From Ruegeria sp. Alg231-54 (GTDB lineage Bacteria > Pseudomonadota > Alphaproteobacteria > Rhodobacterales > Rhodobacteraceae), in NCBI RefSeq assembly GCF_900143525.1, contig NZ_FREZ01000003.1:310001-374000 (forward strand): 64,000 bases of DNA. Direction: 5' to 3'. Position numbers and translations under genes: made by a program. The notes under the pieces were generated by a model. The model saw nothing but the letters and a program-made list of their open reading frames with translations. It did not search any database and had not been told where the DNA came from. Below, in pieces: positions 27,621 through 36,688 of the stretch; the stretch's first letter is position 1, and each line of letters opens with the position of its first letter.

Positions 27621-29246
27621 ATGCACCTTATCGCAACCGATCCCCAGACAAACTACCCCCCCCTGTCTCAAACCGATTTTACCCGCACAAAAAAACCGGG
27701 TGCGCTGGACGTGCTCAGCCCCGAAGATCAAAAGCTGTTTCTATCCTTTGGCTGGGGGCCGCAGGTTCCGCCCCGCCATGCCACCATCGCCGACGCGCTG
27801 CGCCAGACGTTGCTGATTCAGCCCGATGCCACCGCGGTGGAATGTGCGAACCATAACCTTAGCTACCAGGCGCTCGACGAGGCCTCGAACCGATTGGCGA
27901 ATGTCATGCGCGCCCATGGCGTGAAACGCGGCGACGCGGTGTGCCTGTTCTTGCATCGTTCGGTCGAAATGGTCGTAGGTATCGTCGCCGCCATAAAGCT
28001 TGGGGCCGCTTATATTCCGCAACATGTCGGTGTCGCGCCGACGGAAACCTTACGCCATGTTGCGAATGTAACTGGTGCAAAAATCATCCTCAGCCTGAGC
28101 GAACTGGCTGATCAAATCCCCGTTGGATTGGACCAGACCCTGATCACAATTGATACGACGATGTTCGACCCGATGCTGAACGCCCCGGCCCCCGGCCCTG
28201 ATTATCGGGCCAGCCCCGACGATTTGGCGATGGTATTGTTCACGTCCGGCACAACCGGCGTTCCAAACGGCGTACAAGTTAGCCATCGGAACCTGGCCAA
28301 TATCTTGCTGACCGCCCCCGGGGATCTAGGGATGCGACCGGGCTTGCGGGTCGGACAGATCCTGTCGATCTCATTCGACATGGCCGCGTGGGAGATCCTT
28401 GGCGCTTTGTCCAATGGCGCAACTTTGGTGATCCGTGGCAAATCGTTTCAGGAAACGGCCGAGAAGGTGGATGTGCTGATCGCCACGCCTTCGATCCTGA
28501 ATGCGCTGGACCAGACCCGCTGCACGCAGGTCAAAGCTGTCGCCGTAGCAGGCGAACCCTGCCCCCGACCGCTTGCCGATCGTTGGTCAACCTTTTGCAC
28601 CTTCTACAATTCCTGTGGTCCGACCGAGACCACCATCATAAATACGGCCGAGCCGCATGACCCCGACAAACCGTTTCTGTCGATTGGGCGCCCAACACCG
28701 AACAACACGGTTTATGTTCTGGACGAAAACCTGCGCCCTTTGCCTATCGGCGAAAAGGGCGAGATGTGGGCTGGCGGCGATTGCGTCACAGCCGGTTACC
28801 TCGCCAACCCCAAACTGACGGCCGAGCGTTACCAACCCGACCCATTTCGGCCGAGGCATATGATGTTTCGCACCCGTGATCTGGGACGCTGGACAAGGAC
28901 CGGTGAGCTTGAGCATTTCGGGCGCGTTGACGACTTAGTCAAGGTGCGCGGATTCCGGGTAGAGCTGGACGGTGTTACATCCGCGCTTGAGGCCTCGCCC
29001 TGCTGTCAGCAGGCTGTGACCTTGCAATATGACAGCCGCAATCTGGTCAGCTTTATCTCACCGTTGTCGGCCTGCCCCAAGCAGGCGGCGCAATCCGTCT
29101 CGGATCGTTTACCATACTACTGCAGCCCCGCTGTTGTGGTCCCGATGGACACGCTGCCTCGCACTCCGCGCGGCAAGCTGGACAAGCGTCTCTTGCTGGA
29201 TCTGGCGCGCAACCATATCGCGAAAACTGGTGCGGAGTTGAACTGA
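27621..29246 (+). CDS. stand-alone amino-acid-type adenylation enzyme (TmpL-like A domain)
   Basis: A 541-residue AMP-forming adenylation enzyme of the NRPS A-domain type. Core motifs in order: A3 LFTSGTTGVPNGV (206-218, with Asn216 in place of the usual Lys), A4 FDMAAWEI with Asp253 placed to bind an alpha-amino group, A5 GPTE (333-336), A7 RTRDLG (Asp420), A8 GRVDDLVKVRGFRVE, and A10 RGKLDK with the catalytic Lys519. It ends 22 residues after A10, so it has no carrier domain. It probably activates an amino-acid-like substrate. The next gene, a membrane reductase-like protein, overlaps its stop by one base. In the fungal protein TmpL an A domain is fused to a comparable membrane and nucleotide-binding part, so this may be the split bacterial form. 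Confidence 0.8.
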   Translation: MHLIATDPQTNYPPLSQTDFTRTKKPGALDVLSPEDQKLFLSFGWGPQVPPRHATIADALRQTLLIQPDATAVECANHNLSYQALDEASNRLANVMRAHGVKRGDAVCLFLHRSVEMVVGIVAAIKLGAAYIPQHVGVAPTETLRHVANVTGAKIILSLSELADQIPVGLDQTLITIDTTMFDPMLNAPAPGPDYRASPDDLAMVLFTSGTTGVPNGVQVSHRNLANILLTAPGDLGMRPGLRVGQILSISFDMAAWEILGALSNGATLVIRGKSFQETAEKVDVLIATPSILNALDQTRCTQVKAVAVAGEPCPRPLADRWSTFCTFYNSCGPTETTIINTAEPHDPDKPFLSIGRPTPNNTVYVLDENLRPLPIGEKGEMWAGGDCVTAGYLANPKLTAERYQPDPFRPRHMMFRTRDLGRWTRTGELEHFGRVDDLVKVRGFRVELDGVTSALEASPCCQQAVTLQYDSRNLVSFISPLSACPKQAAQSVSDRLPYYCSPAVVVPMDTLPRTPRGKLDKRLLLDLARNHIAKTGAELN

Positions 29247-30559
29247 TGACGACGCAGACGACAAATCTTGACACAGGCGGCATGAATTGGCGGCGGGTGA
29301 CCCGCCACCCGGCCCTGATGGAATACCGCCGCCTGGCAATGCTTGTTGCATTGGTGAACCTGGCCGTCTTAGTGGTTGGATTGCGCGATGGGGCTTGGTT
29401 CGATGAGAATGCATTCACGCTCGGCCCGATTGGGGATATGGCGCTGATCAACGTCAGCCTCGGCATCCTGATCCGGCAACAGCGGGTGGTCAACGCCCTG
29501 TTCTGGCTGGCCACACGCATTCCCACATCATGGCCACTATGGATCCGCTGGGGGGCTGGCAAGGTGTTCCACTTTGGCGGTTTGCATTCCGGCGGCACCG
29601 TCACTGGGGCCATTTGGTTCGGCTTTCTTCTGTTTGCGATAATTTGGAACCGCACCAACGGAGCCGCCGTGCCCTCAGACCTGACACTGGGCTTGAGCGC
29701 GACAATGGTCGTCTTGATGACATTGATGGTGATATCGGCCCTCGGCCCGATCCGCGCGCGGTTCCACAATGCGTTCGAGAAAACGCACCGCTTTGCCGGC
29801 TGGACGGTTTTGGGATTGTTCTGGGCGCAGACGATCTCGATCATAAATGACATGGGGGGCATGTTGTTGCACAGCCCGGCCTTCTGGATGCTCTGCCTGA
29901 TCACCTTGTCGATCCTGTCGCCGTGGCTGACACTGAAACGCGTCGATGTCAGGATTGAAAAGCCGTCAAACCACGCGGTAATTGCGCATTTTGACTATGG
30001 GGATACGCCATTCCCCGGCAGCTCGAACGCGATCAGCCACACCCCGTTTGGTGAGTATCACTCTTTCGCCAATATCCCCGCTCCGGACCGGTCGGGCTAT
30101 CGATTGGCCATCAGCCGCGCCGGGGACTGGACCGGGCGTTTTATCGACAATCCGCCAGACAAAGTTTGGGTCAAAGGTATTACGACATCAGGTGTGGCGC
30201 GGATCGAGGTGCTTTTCAAAAAGGTGGTGTATGTGGGCACCGGTTCGGGTATTGGGCCGATCCTGCCGCATCTGCTGGCCAAAGAGGTGCCGAACCGCCT
30301 GATCTGGTCCACCCGAAGCCCGCGCAAAACCTATGGTGACGCGCTGGTTGACGAGATCGAAGCAAATACCGAGCAGCCTTTGATCTGGGACACCGACGAA
30401 GATGGCAAACCAAACCTTTCGGCCTTGGCATTGCAAGCCGTTCGCGACAGCGGGGCCGAAGCGGTTATCGTGATCTCGAACCAAAAGCTGACCCGCAAGG
30501 TTGTGCATGACTTGGAAAGCCTTGGCATTCCCGCCTATGGCGCAATTTGGGATAGCTGA
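29246..30559 (+). CDS. six-helix membrane protein with C-terminal NAD(P)-binding reductase domain
   Basis: A 437-residue protein. Hydrophobic helices lie at about 31-47, 63-76, 118-134, 147-166, 182-200 and 207-228. The soluble C-terminal part (235-437) carries VVYVGTGSGIGPILPHLL, with GTGSGIGP at 331-338, the nucleotide-binding loop of ferredoxin-NADP reductase-like domains. Histidines at 109, 114, 174 and 181 lie at membrane ends and could bind heme, as in ferric reductase-like proteins, but the canonical FAD motif is not clear. It resembles the membrane and FAD/NAD(P) half of fungal TmpL. The start shares one base with the stop of the adenylation gene; the crotonase gene follows after 2 bases. 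Confidence 0.7.
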   Translation: MTTQTTNLDTGGMNWRRVTRHPALMEYRRLAMLVALVNLAVLVVGLRDGAWFDENAFTLGPIGDMALINVSLGILIRQQRVVNALFWLATRIPTSWPLWIRWGAGKVFHFGGLHSGGTVTGAIWFGFLLFAIIWNRTNGAAVPSDLTLGLSATMVVLMTLMVISALGPIRARFHNAFEKTHRFAGWTVLGLFWAQTISIINDMGGMLLHSPAFWMLCLITLSILSPWLTLKRVDVRIEKPSNHAVIAHFDYGDTPFPGSSNAISHTPFGEYHSFANIPAPDRSGYRLAISRAGDWTGRFIDNPPDKVWVKGITTSGVARIEVLFKKVVYVGTGSGIGPILPHLLAKEVPNRLIWSTRSPRKTYGDALVDEIEANTEQPLIWDTDEDGKPNLSALALQAVRDSGAEAVIVISNQKLTRKVVHDLESLGIPAYGAIWDS

Positions 30560-30561
30560 TC

Positions 30562-31338
30562 ATGTTTGAGACAATCGAAACTGAAACACGGGGGCGGGTC
30601 GCAACGATCCGCCTCAATCGGCCTGATCAGCTGAACGCGTTGAACACGCAACTCATGCACGAAGCCCTAACCGCCGCCACCGAATTCGACAAGAACCCCG
30701 GCATCGGATGCTTGATCCTCACGGGCAATGATCGTGCTTTTGCCACCGGGGCAGATATCGGCGAGCTTGCGGTGCAAACTTACGCGACCATGCAGGCAAG
30801 TGACTACTTTGCCGAATGGGACAGGTTTGCGGCGCTTCGCCTGCCCAAGGTGGCAGCGGTCAGTGGCTATGCCCTGGGCGGCGGGTGTGAAGTTGCGCTG
30901 ATGTGTGACGTCATTCTGGCCTCGGACACTGCCAAATTCGGTCAACCCGAAATCAAAATCGGCTGCATTCCCGGAATTGGCGGCACGCAGCGGCTTACAC
31001 GGCTGGTCGGCCGTGCCAGAGCTATGGACATGATCCTGACCGGGCGCATGATTGACGCGTCAGAGGCCCTGCAGATGGGTCTGGTCAGTCGGGTTGTCCC
31101 GCAGGACACCCTTTTGAACACCGCGCAAGAGGTGGCCGAAACCATTGCGGATTATGCTGATGATATCGTCAGTATGGCGCGCACCTGTGTAAACATGGCC
31201 GACCAAAGCACACTTGAATCGGGTGTGCGGTTCGAGCGGCAGATGTATCACGCGCTTTATGGATTGCCGGCCCAACAAGAAGGCATGAATGCCTTTCTGG
31301 AAAAGCGAAAGCCCCAATTCAGGCGCAGGACCCAGTGA
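30562..31338 (+). CDS. enoyl-CoA hydratase/isomerase family protein
   Basis: A 258-residue crotonase-fold enzyme. Both catalytic glutamates of true hydratases are present: Glu110 in GGGCEVALMCD and Glu130 in FGQPEIKIGCIPGIGG, and the oxyanion-hole segment is 'AFATGADI'. It should hydrate a 2-enoyl-CoA thioester, with best overall likeness to short-chain hydratases such as PaaF/FadB-type. It is the third gene of the adenylation operon, 2 bases after the membrane protein gene. Its link to the other two is not explained by a known pathway; no other fatty-acid gene is near. Confidence 0.88.
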   Translation: MFETIETETRGRVATIRLNRPDQLNALNTQLMHEALTAATEFDKNPGIGCLILTGNDRAFATGADIGELAVQTYATMQASDYFAEWDRFAALRLPKVAAVSGYALGGGCEVALMCDVILASDTAKFGQPEIKIGCIPGIGGTQRLTRLVGRARAMDMILTGRMIDASEALQMGLVSRVVPQDTLLNTAQEVAETIADYADDIVSMARTCVNMADQSTLESGVRFERQMYHALYGLPAQQEGMNAFLEKRKPQFRRRTQ

Positions 31339-31356
31339 TCTTATCCCGCATCGTCA

Positions 31357-31383
31357 ATCACCGCTCGATAAAAGAGCGGTGAT
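31357..31383. terminator. hairpin after the crotonase gene
   Basis: ATCACCGCTC pairs perfectly with GAGCGGTGAT around GATAAAA, between the convergent crotonase and lyase genes. No T-tract follows on either strand; it is probably a bidirectional terminator or message-end stabiliser. Confidence 0.6.
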
Positions 31384-31401
31384 ATGACCAGTCTTATCGC
31401 T

Positions 31402-32508
31402 TCAGTGCGTTTTCCCTGCCGTGCTATACTCAAAGTCTGAAATCTTGCGGGCCATGGATTCAGAATCCACAACCAGGTTCGCAAAAATAGTTTCGACCCA
31501 TGACAAAGCGCCGGATGTCAGCAAAAACGTCTCTGGGATGACGATCCATTCGCCAATCCACATACCACCCGAACGTTCGTGTTGATGGGTGGTGAATTCG
31601 CCGATCTGTTCGGCCCGCTGTCGTCCAAGCCGGGCGACGGCCTCTCCGAATTCTGACGCGCGCTGGTTCTGTTTGTGCGCCATAGCCGAAGATGCGCCTT
31701 TACCGGCTTCATGCACCTCGGACCATTCGGAAATATCAGATGAGGACAACAGATTGACATTATGCGAGATCTTGCACAGCGTCGCACACAGCCCTCCCAG
31801 CGCAGTTACAACATCGGCAAGCCCGTCACGGGCATTTTGCCAATGGGGTTCAACTACATTCAGACCCAAAGTGGCTGCCACGCCTTCCTTGATGCGATGT
31901 CCGGTCCCGTTTTCGTATCCGCGCAGATCCCCAACAGGGCCACCCATCTGGACATTCAGTCCGCGAACGGCTGCTTCTTCCAACGCTTGTGCACGCCGCT
32001 GCAGTTCAACTTTCCAGACGGTCAGTTTGGTTTCAGCCCGAATAGGCAAGGCATGCTGTCCATTCGTGCGACCGATCATGATAGTATCACCAAGCTGATC
32101 GATGTGTTGCTCAATAGCGGTGGTCAGTCTTTGCAGTCCGGTCTGGATGTGCTCCAGACCGATCTTCATTTGCAGGGCCAGTGCAGTGTCCATAATGTCC
32201 TGCGTTGTCGCCCTATAGTGGACCTTTTCTGCATGGTCACCGACATGTCTTCGCAATTGTTCGACCAGACCAACGATCGGGCGCCCGACAAGCATCATGT
32301 TTTCGTGCAACCGTTCGGTATCCAGATTGCAGACTGACACCGCGTCCAACGCATCTGCAGCCTCTTGCGGAATCTGGTTTTCCAGCGCCTGGTGACGGGC
32401 CAGCGTCTGTTCAACCATCAACCAGGCCGAGATCGTGGCGTGTTCCGACCAGACGGACCGCATATCGGCGCTGGAAAAGCAGTCGCGGTAAAGGGAGTGC
32501 TCAAGCAT
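31402..32508 (-). CDS. fumarase/aspartase superfamily lyase (PcaB/adenylosuccinate lyase-like)
   Basis: A 368-residue lyase. Superfamily landmarks are VHYRATTQDI (96-105), GRTNGQHALP (146-155) and the signature loop GASSAMAHKQNQRASE (271-286). It is close to 3-carboxy-cis,cis-muconate lactonising enzymes in outline but shorter than the usual ~450 residues, lacking the C-terminal helical domain. The Ser-Ser of the loop is present and the substrate-binding MPxK is altered to MAHK. It overlaps tctA by 8 bases and is the last gene of tctCBA-lyase, so it probably splits the carboxylic acid that the transporter brings in. The substrate is not known. Confidence 0.82.
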   Translation of the reverse strand: MLEHSLYRDCFSSADMRSVWSEHATISAWLMVEQTLARHQALENQIPQEAADALDAVSVCNLDTERLHENMMLVGRPIVGLVEQLRRHVGDHAEKVHYRATTQDIMDTALALQMKIGLEHIQTGLQRLTTAIEQHIDQLGDTIMIGRTNGQHALPIRAETKLTVWKVELQRRAQALEEAAVRGLNVQMGGPVGDLRGYENGTGHRIKEGVAATLGLNVVEPHWQNARDGLADVVTALGGLCATLCKISHNVNLLSSSDISEWSEVHEAGKGASSAMAHKQNQRASEFGEAVARLGRQRAEQIGEFTTHQHERSGGMWIGEWIVIPETFLLTSGALSWVETIFANLVVDSESMARKISDFEYSTAGKTH

Positions 32509-34015
32509 CTTCCAACGCTCCCTTTGCGATCTTGCGCTCTTTCATGATCCCACGGACGCGGAAGGCAATTGCCCCTGCGCCGATGACCAGGAAAGCCAAA
32601 GCGATTGGACGTTCAACGAAGATCAGAGCGCCACCATCCGACATCAGCAACGACTGACGGAATGTCTCTTCAGCACCTTTGGCCAGCACGAACGAAATGA
32701 CAAATGCCGCTACGTTGAAGTCGTATTTCCGCATCAGCCAGCCAGCAAAGCCCGCACAGGTCATGACCGTGACGTCAAACATTGATCCACGTGCAGAATA
32801 GGCTGCGACAAACGCGGTCAGGAAGATCAGCGGGTACAGGACATTGGTCGGAATCTTCAGGATAATTCGTGCAACCTGAGTGGCACCGAAGTAACCGATC
32901 AGACCATAGGCCACGATACCCAGCATCCCGCAGGCGAACAGTTTGTAGACCAGTTCTTTGTCGGTCAGGAACAGGGTTGGTCCTACCTGGATGCCGTGGA
33001 TCAGGAAAACACCCAAAAGGATTGCACCAATCGTCGAACCCGGAATGCCCAGCGTCAGCAGCGGGGCCATCGACGGACCCGACACCGCGTTGTTTGCGGC
33101 TTCGGGTGCTGCGACACCTTCCAGCGCGCCCTTGCCCCACTTCTCGGGGTTTTTGGCGCGGCGTTTGCCTTCACCGTACGAAATGAAGGCCGCAATAGCC
33201 GAACCCAAACCTGGGAGCACACCGATACCTGCACCGATGAAACCTCCACGGAACGCATGAGGCAAGCAAGGTTTATACTCTTCCCATGTCAGGCTGTTGC
33301 CGTCTTCCGTGCTTTCATTTTCTTTGGTTTCACCGGTTGCTTTGCGGCGCGTTTCCAATTGGGCAAAGACCTCGCCCAAAACGAATACACCGATCATCAG
33401 GGGCACAAGGCCAATCCCGTTGGACAGATCGAACGAGCCAAAGGTATAGCGCTCTTCGCTTGAGATTGGGTCCAATCCGACCATGGCGATCAAGATACCC
33501 ATCAGGGCAGATGCCAATCCTTTGACGATTGAGCTGCCAATGACCGAACCGATGACCACGAAGGCTGCAAAGTAGATCGCAAAGGTTTCTGGCGGGCCAA
33601 GCTTTAGGGCGATAGCCGCAATGAAACCGACGCCGACGACCAGCAGGATATCCCCCATGAAGTCACCGATGACTGATGAAATAGTCGCGACCTTCATCGC
33701 CTTTCCGGCCTGACCGGCGCGTGCAAGAGGATAGCCGTCAATCTGTGTTGCGGCACTGGCTGCAGTGCCCGGCGTGTTGAACAGAATAGCCGCGATCGAG
33801 CCACCATAGCGACCGGATTTACCTATCACATACAGGAAGGCGAGTGCGAATAGTGGCGACATGTAAAATGTGATGGGCAGCAGCATGGCAATCGCCGCCG
33901 ATGCGGTCAGACCGGGCGTGGCCCCAACGACCATGCCCACAGCTGCGGCCAGCACGATGGCAAACAGCAAACTGGGGTCGGTTATGACCGAAAGAAGTGC
34001 GGGAAAAATTTCCAT
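32501..34015 (-). CDS. tctA: tripartite tricarboxylate transporter, large membrane subunit
   Basis: A 504-residue, ~11-12-helix TctA family protein. The N-terminal family motif GATPGLTASAAIAMLLP and the internal counterpart 'GVLPGLGSAIAAF' are both present, consistent with the inverted-repeat build of the family. Together with TctB it imports tricarboxylates or other organic acids captured by TctC, using ion gradients. It lies 6 bases after tctB and overlaps the lyase gene downstream. Confidence 0.93.
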   Translation of the reverse strand: MEIFPALLSVITDPSLLFAIVLAAAVGMVVGATPGLTASAAIAMLLPITFYMSPLFALAFLYVIGKSGRYGGSIAAILFNTPGTAASAATQIDGYPLARAGQAGKAMKVATISSVIGDFMGDILLVVGVGFIAAIALKLGPPETFAIYFAAFVVIGSVIGSSIVKGLASALMGILIAMVGLDPISSEERYTFGSFDLSNGIGLVPLMIGVFVLGEVFAQLETRRKATGETKENESTEDGNSLTWEEYKPCLPHAFRGGFIGAGIGVLPGLGSAIAAFISYGEGKRRAKNPEKWGKGALEGVAAPEAANNAVSGPSMAPLLTLGIPGSTIGAILLGVFLIHGIQVGPTLFLTDKELVYKLFACGMLGIVAYGLIGYFGATQVARIILKIPTNVLYPLIFLTAFVAAYSARGSMFDVTVMTCAGFAGWLMRKYDFNVAAFVISFVLAKGAEETFRQSLLMSDGGALIFVERPIALAFLVIGAGAIAFRVRGIMKERKIAKGALEDA

Positions 34016-34021
34016 GACGAT

Positions 34022-34489
34022 TTACCCCTGTATCCAGCTGAGCAGGTCAAAGACCTCGCCATAAGGCGGGTACACACCAAGCAGCACAAAAAAGATGAGG
34101 TGGAAGATCAATGGGCACAGAACGACGGAAACCGCCAGACCGATCCAGCTGCGAACTCCGAAAAAGCACAAAACGACCGGCGCAGCGATCGCCGTTGGCA
34201 AAAGATAGCCAAACCACCGGAATGACTGCTGATAGATCAGGGCGATGACGAACAAGCCGATGATCTGCAGGGTTGCTCCGCTATCCTGTTCCTGACCGGT
34301 ATCGCCCGCCGTTTGACGAACGGCACCTAACAGTAACGGGCCGGAAAGAAACAGCAGTGCGATGGATGCTGAAAATGGTACGATGCCAGCCCAGGTATCC
34401 CCCGGCGAGGCTGCTGGCACTTGCCAAGCGCCCAAAATGGCAACGATGGAAATTAGGGCAAGCACAAGGCCTTCTGCATAGGCGCGCAT
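34022..34489 (-). CDS. tctB: tripartite tricarboxylate transporter, small membrane subunit
   Basis: A 155-residue protein with four hydrophobic helices (about 5-25, 37-57, 78-112 and 118-140), the size and shape of TctB. ATG at 34489 has GGGAGGA 6-7 bases upstream, which rules out the longer frame. It is the partner of TctA. An intrinsic terminator-like element precedes it, so expression relative to tctC is probably lowered. Confidence 0.88.
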   Translation of the reverse strand: MRAYAEGLVLALISIVAILGAWQVPAASPGDTWAGIVPFSASIALLFLSGPLLLGAVRQTAGDTGQEQDSGATLQIIGLFVIALIYQQSFRWFGYLLPTAIAAPVVLCFFGVRSWIGLAVSVVLCPLIFHLIFFVLLGVYPPYGEVFDLLSWIQG

Positions 34490-34515
34490 ATCGTTCCTCC
34501 CTGATTGCGTTAGAT

Positions 34516-34549
34516 ACAAAAAGGCCGGGGGAAGAAAATCCACCCGGCC
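34516..34549 (-). terminator. intrinsic attenuator between tctC and tctB
   Basis: On the minus strand, GGCCGGG and CCCGGCC form a 7-bp stem with a 13-base loop, followed by TTTTTG. It lies 10 bases after tctC and 27 before the tctB start. It would let most transcripts stop after the binding-protein gene, giving excess TctC. Confidence 0.8.
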
Positions 34550-34558
34550 CCGAGGACT

Positions 34559-35518
34559 TTAGTTGGTCAGGCTTTCGACCAGGGGAGCGGCGTCCTCTTT
34601 CATGGCGGACAGCGTTGCTTTAGCGTTCGCACCATTCTGATAGACCGGGCCTGTTCCGCGCGAGGCCAGCAATTCGGCAAATTCGGGTTTCGCGGCGATT
34701 TGCTCCAGCGCAGTTTCCATCGCGGTAACAACCTCGGCCGGTGTGCCCTTCGGGGCGAACACGATCACTGGCGAAGAAACAGCGGCAAACTGAATGCCCA
34801 GTTCGCCAAACGCAGGCACGTCTTTCATGATGCCATCACGTTCTTGGCTGTTAACCGCCAAGGCGCGAAGCTGCTCTTCAAACCCTGCCAGCTGCTGAAC
34901 ACCCAGGAAACCAAAGTCAGCCTGTTCACCGATCAGTGCAGCGCGGGTCGGCCCGCCACCTTTGAACGGAACGTCCTGAGCTTCGATGCCGTTACTGGCC
35001 AGAAAGCCCATGCCGCCAACGTGGTGGAAGCCTCCGCGTCCCGAATGGGCCCAACGCAATTGACCGGGGTTGGCTTTGGCCGCGTCGATCACGTCCTGAA
35101 CGGACTCGAACGGGCTGTTTAGCGGCACCATCAGCGACGTTTGCAGCTGACCGACCTGAGCAACAAACTCAAAGCTGTCCAGCGCATCGATATCGGTGTC
35201 ACGTGTCATGGTCGACAACAGGAACGAACCGCCCGAAGTCATCATCAATGTATAGCCGTCAGGGCGTGCACCCACGACCGAGTTCGCACCATTCAGACCG
35301 CCCGAGCCGGGTTTGTTAACGACGACAACTGGAACGTCCAGAATGCCTTCGGCTGCTGCCGAAATAGCGCGGGCATAAGCGTCTGTACCGCCGCCAGCTT
35401 TGTATGGAACAACCAGGTTGATCGGACGTTTCGGCCAGTCGGCTGCGAAACTTGCTGTTGCTGTTGCAGTCACGGTTACTGCCGCCAGAACAGCAGTGAG
35501 AATTGATCTACGCTTCAT
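34559..35518 (-). CDS. tctC: tripartite tricarboxylate transporter, substrate-binding protein
   Basis: A 319-residue periplasmic protein of the Bug/TctC family. Signal peptide at 1-25 (ATATASFA), then 'WPKRPINLVVPYKAGGGTDAYAR', the usual opening in which the AGGGTD loop touches the carboxylate ligand, and 'VVNKPGSGGLNG'. It is the first gene of tctCBA-lyase and divergent from a LysR gene that probably controls it. Confidence 0.93.
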   Translation of the reverse strand: MKRRSILTAVLAAVTVTATATASFAADWPKRPINLVVPYKAGGGTDAYARAISAAAEGILDVPVVVVNKPGSGGLNGANSVVGARPDGYTLMMTSGGSFLLSTMTRDTDIDALDSFEFVAQVGQLQTSLMVPLNSPFESVQDVIDAAKANPGQLRWAHSGRGGFHHVGGMGFLASNGIEAQDVPFKGGGPTRAALIGEQADFGFLGVQQLAGFEEQLRALAVNSQERDGIMKDVPAFGELGIQFAAVSSPVIVFAPKGTPAEVVTAMETALEQIAAKPEFAELLASRGTGPVYQNGANAKATLSAMKEDAAPLVESLTN

Positions 35519-35618
35519 AGCATCCTCCCTAAGATGCGATCTAATCTAGCTTAAATTCAGTGTTAATAAAAATGCAAAGGTGTTATCTTATCTTGCAAAA
35601 TAGTAAAGAGTCTGCCTG
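35519..35618. promoter_or_regulatory. divergent control region between tctC and its LysR regulator
   Basis: A 100-bp AT-rich region (lower G+C than either gene). It contains the spaced dyad TGCAA (35573) and TTGCA (35593) near the LysR start, a possible LysR-type site, and several T-N11-A matches. Exact operators cannot be fixed by eye. Confidence 0.4.
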
Positions 35619-36533
35619 ATGAATATCAAAGCCCTTCGCGCCTTTCGTGCCACCCTTTCCGAAGGAACGCTGGTTGCTGCCTCTGAAATCCTGCACCTGA
35701 GTCAGCCTGCAATCAGCCGACTGATTTCCGGGCTTGAGGCAGAATTGGGCCTGACCCTGTTTGATCGCAGTGGCCGCAACTTGACACCGACACGCGAAGG
35801 GTTGGCATTCTACCGCGAAGCCGGGCGTATCCTGGACAACCTTGATGAAGTGCCCCGCATCGCTGCAGAGATTAAAGCCGGACGTACAGAAACACTGCGC
35901 GTGGTCACGATGCCGCGTATCGCACGGGCAATTTCGGCGCCTGCACTTGCGATGTTTTTGCAAGCCCACCCTGATACAAACGTAACCCTGGACATCCGGG
36001 CACGACGTGAGGCCAGCAAATGGCTTGCCGGACGTGAATATGACATCGGCATCGGGGCATTGCCGGTCGAGCATCCGGGTGTCAGGACAAAACCCCTGCT
36101 GCGGGTCCGGGCGCAGGCTGTTTTGCCTGTTGCTCATGCATTGTCTGATCGCAAATCGGTAACCGCCACCGATCTCGCCCGCGAGCCGGTCATTCGGCTG
36201 ATGAACGGGCTTCTATTGCGCGAACAGCTTGATGACATCTTCCGGTCTGCGGGCGTCAATCCCAGACATACCTGTGAAGTCGCGGCGTCCCAGCTTGCCT
36301 GTTCGCTTGTCGCAGAAGGTGCTGGCATCACGATTGCCGACGAACTGGTCGCAGCACAGGAAACAAAAGAACGTTTGGCCCTGGTTCCGATCGCACCAGA
36401 GCGTTGGATGACCTTTGGCCTGCTGTACCCCGCGACGCAGGAGAAGTCACAGGCGCTTCAGGATTTTGAGGATGTTCTGTTTTGGCAGGCGTCCGAGCTA
36501 TGCAAGAACAGCCCAACATTGGCTCTTGCCTGA
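35619..36533 (+). CDS. LysR-family transcriptional regulator (of tctCBA-lyase)
   Basis: A 304-residue LysR-type regulator. The N-terminal helix-turn-helix spans about 3-60 ('LRAFRATLSEGTLVAASEIL…LSQPAISRLISGLEAELG'), followed by a linker helix and a substrate-binding-like effector domain at about 90-295. It is divergent from tctC with 100 bp between, the classic layout for a LysR gene controlling the neighbouring transport operon in response to its substrate. Confidence 0.9.
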   Translation: MNIKALRAFRATLSEGTLVAASEILHLSQPAISRLISGLEAELGLTLFDRSGRNLTPTREGLAFYREAGRILDNLDEVPRIAAEIKAGRTETLRVVTMPRIARAISAPALAMFLQAHPDTNVTLDIRARREASKWLAGREYDIGIGALPVEHPGVRTKPLLRVRAQAVLPVAHALSDRKSVTATDLAREPVIRLMNGLLLREQLDDIFRSAGVNPRHTCEVAASQLACSLVAEGAGITIADELVAAQETKERLALVPIAPERWMTFGLLYPATQEKSQALQDFEDVLFWQASELCKNSPTLALA

Positions 36534-36688
36534 CAGTCCATGTCAGGCGGATTCAGGTCCATGTCCCATGCCCCGCCTAGGCCAAAGCAACGATTGCAAC
36601 AGATCCGATGCTCAAGCATCTTGAAATCTCCGATCCACGATCATTCATCGGCTGCGCGAATTGCGCGGCGTAGCTGACGGACACCAGA

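Noticed and set aside
29053..29904. Long minus-strand frame across the adenylation and membrane-protein genes
   Set aside because: Antisense shadow of two coupled genes with clear motifs; the product is Arg/Pro-rich without recognisable domains.
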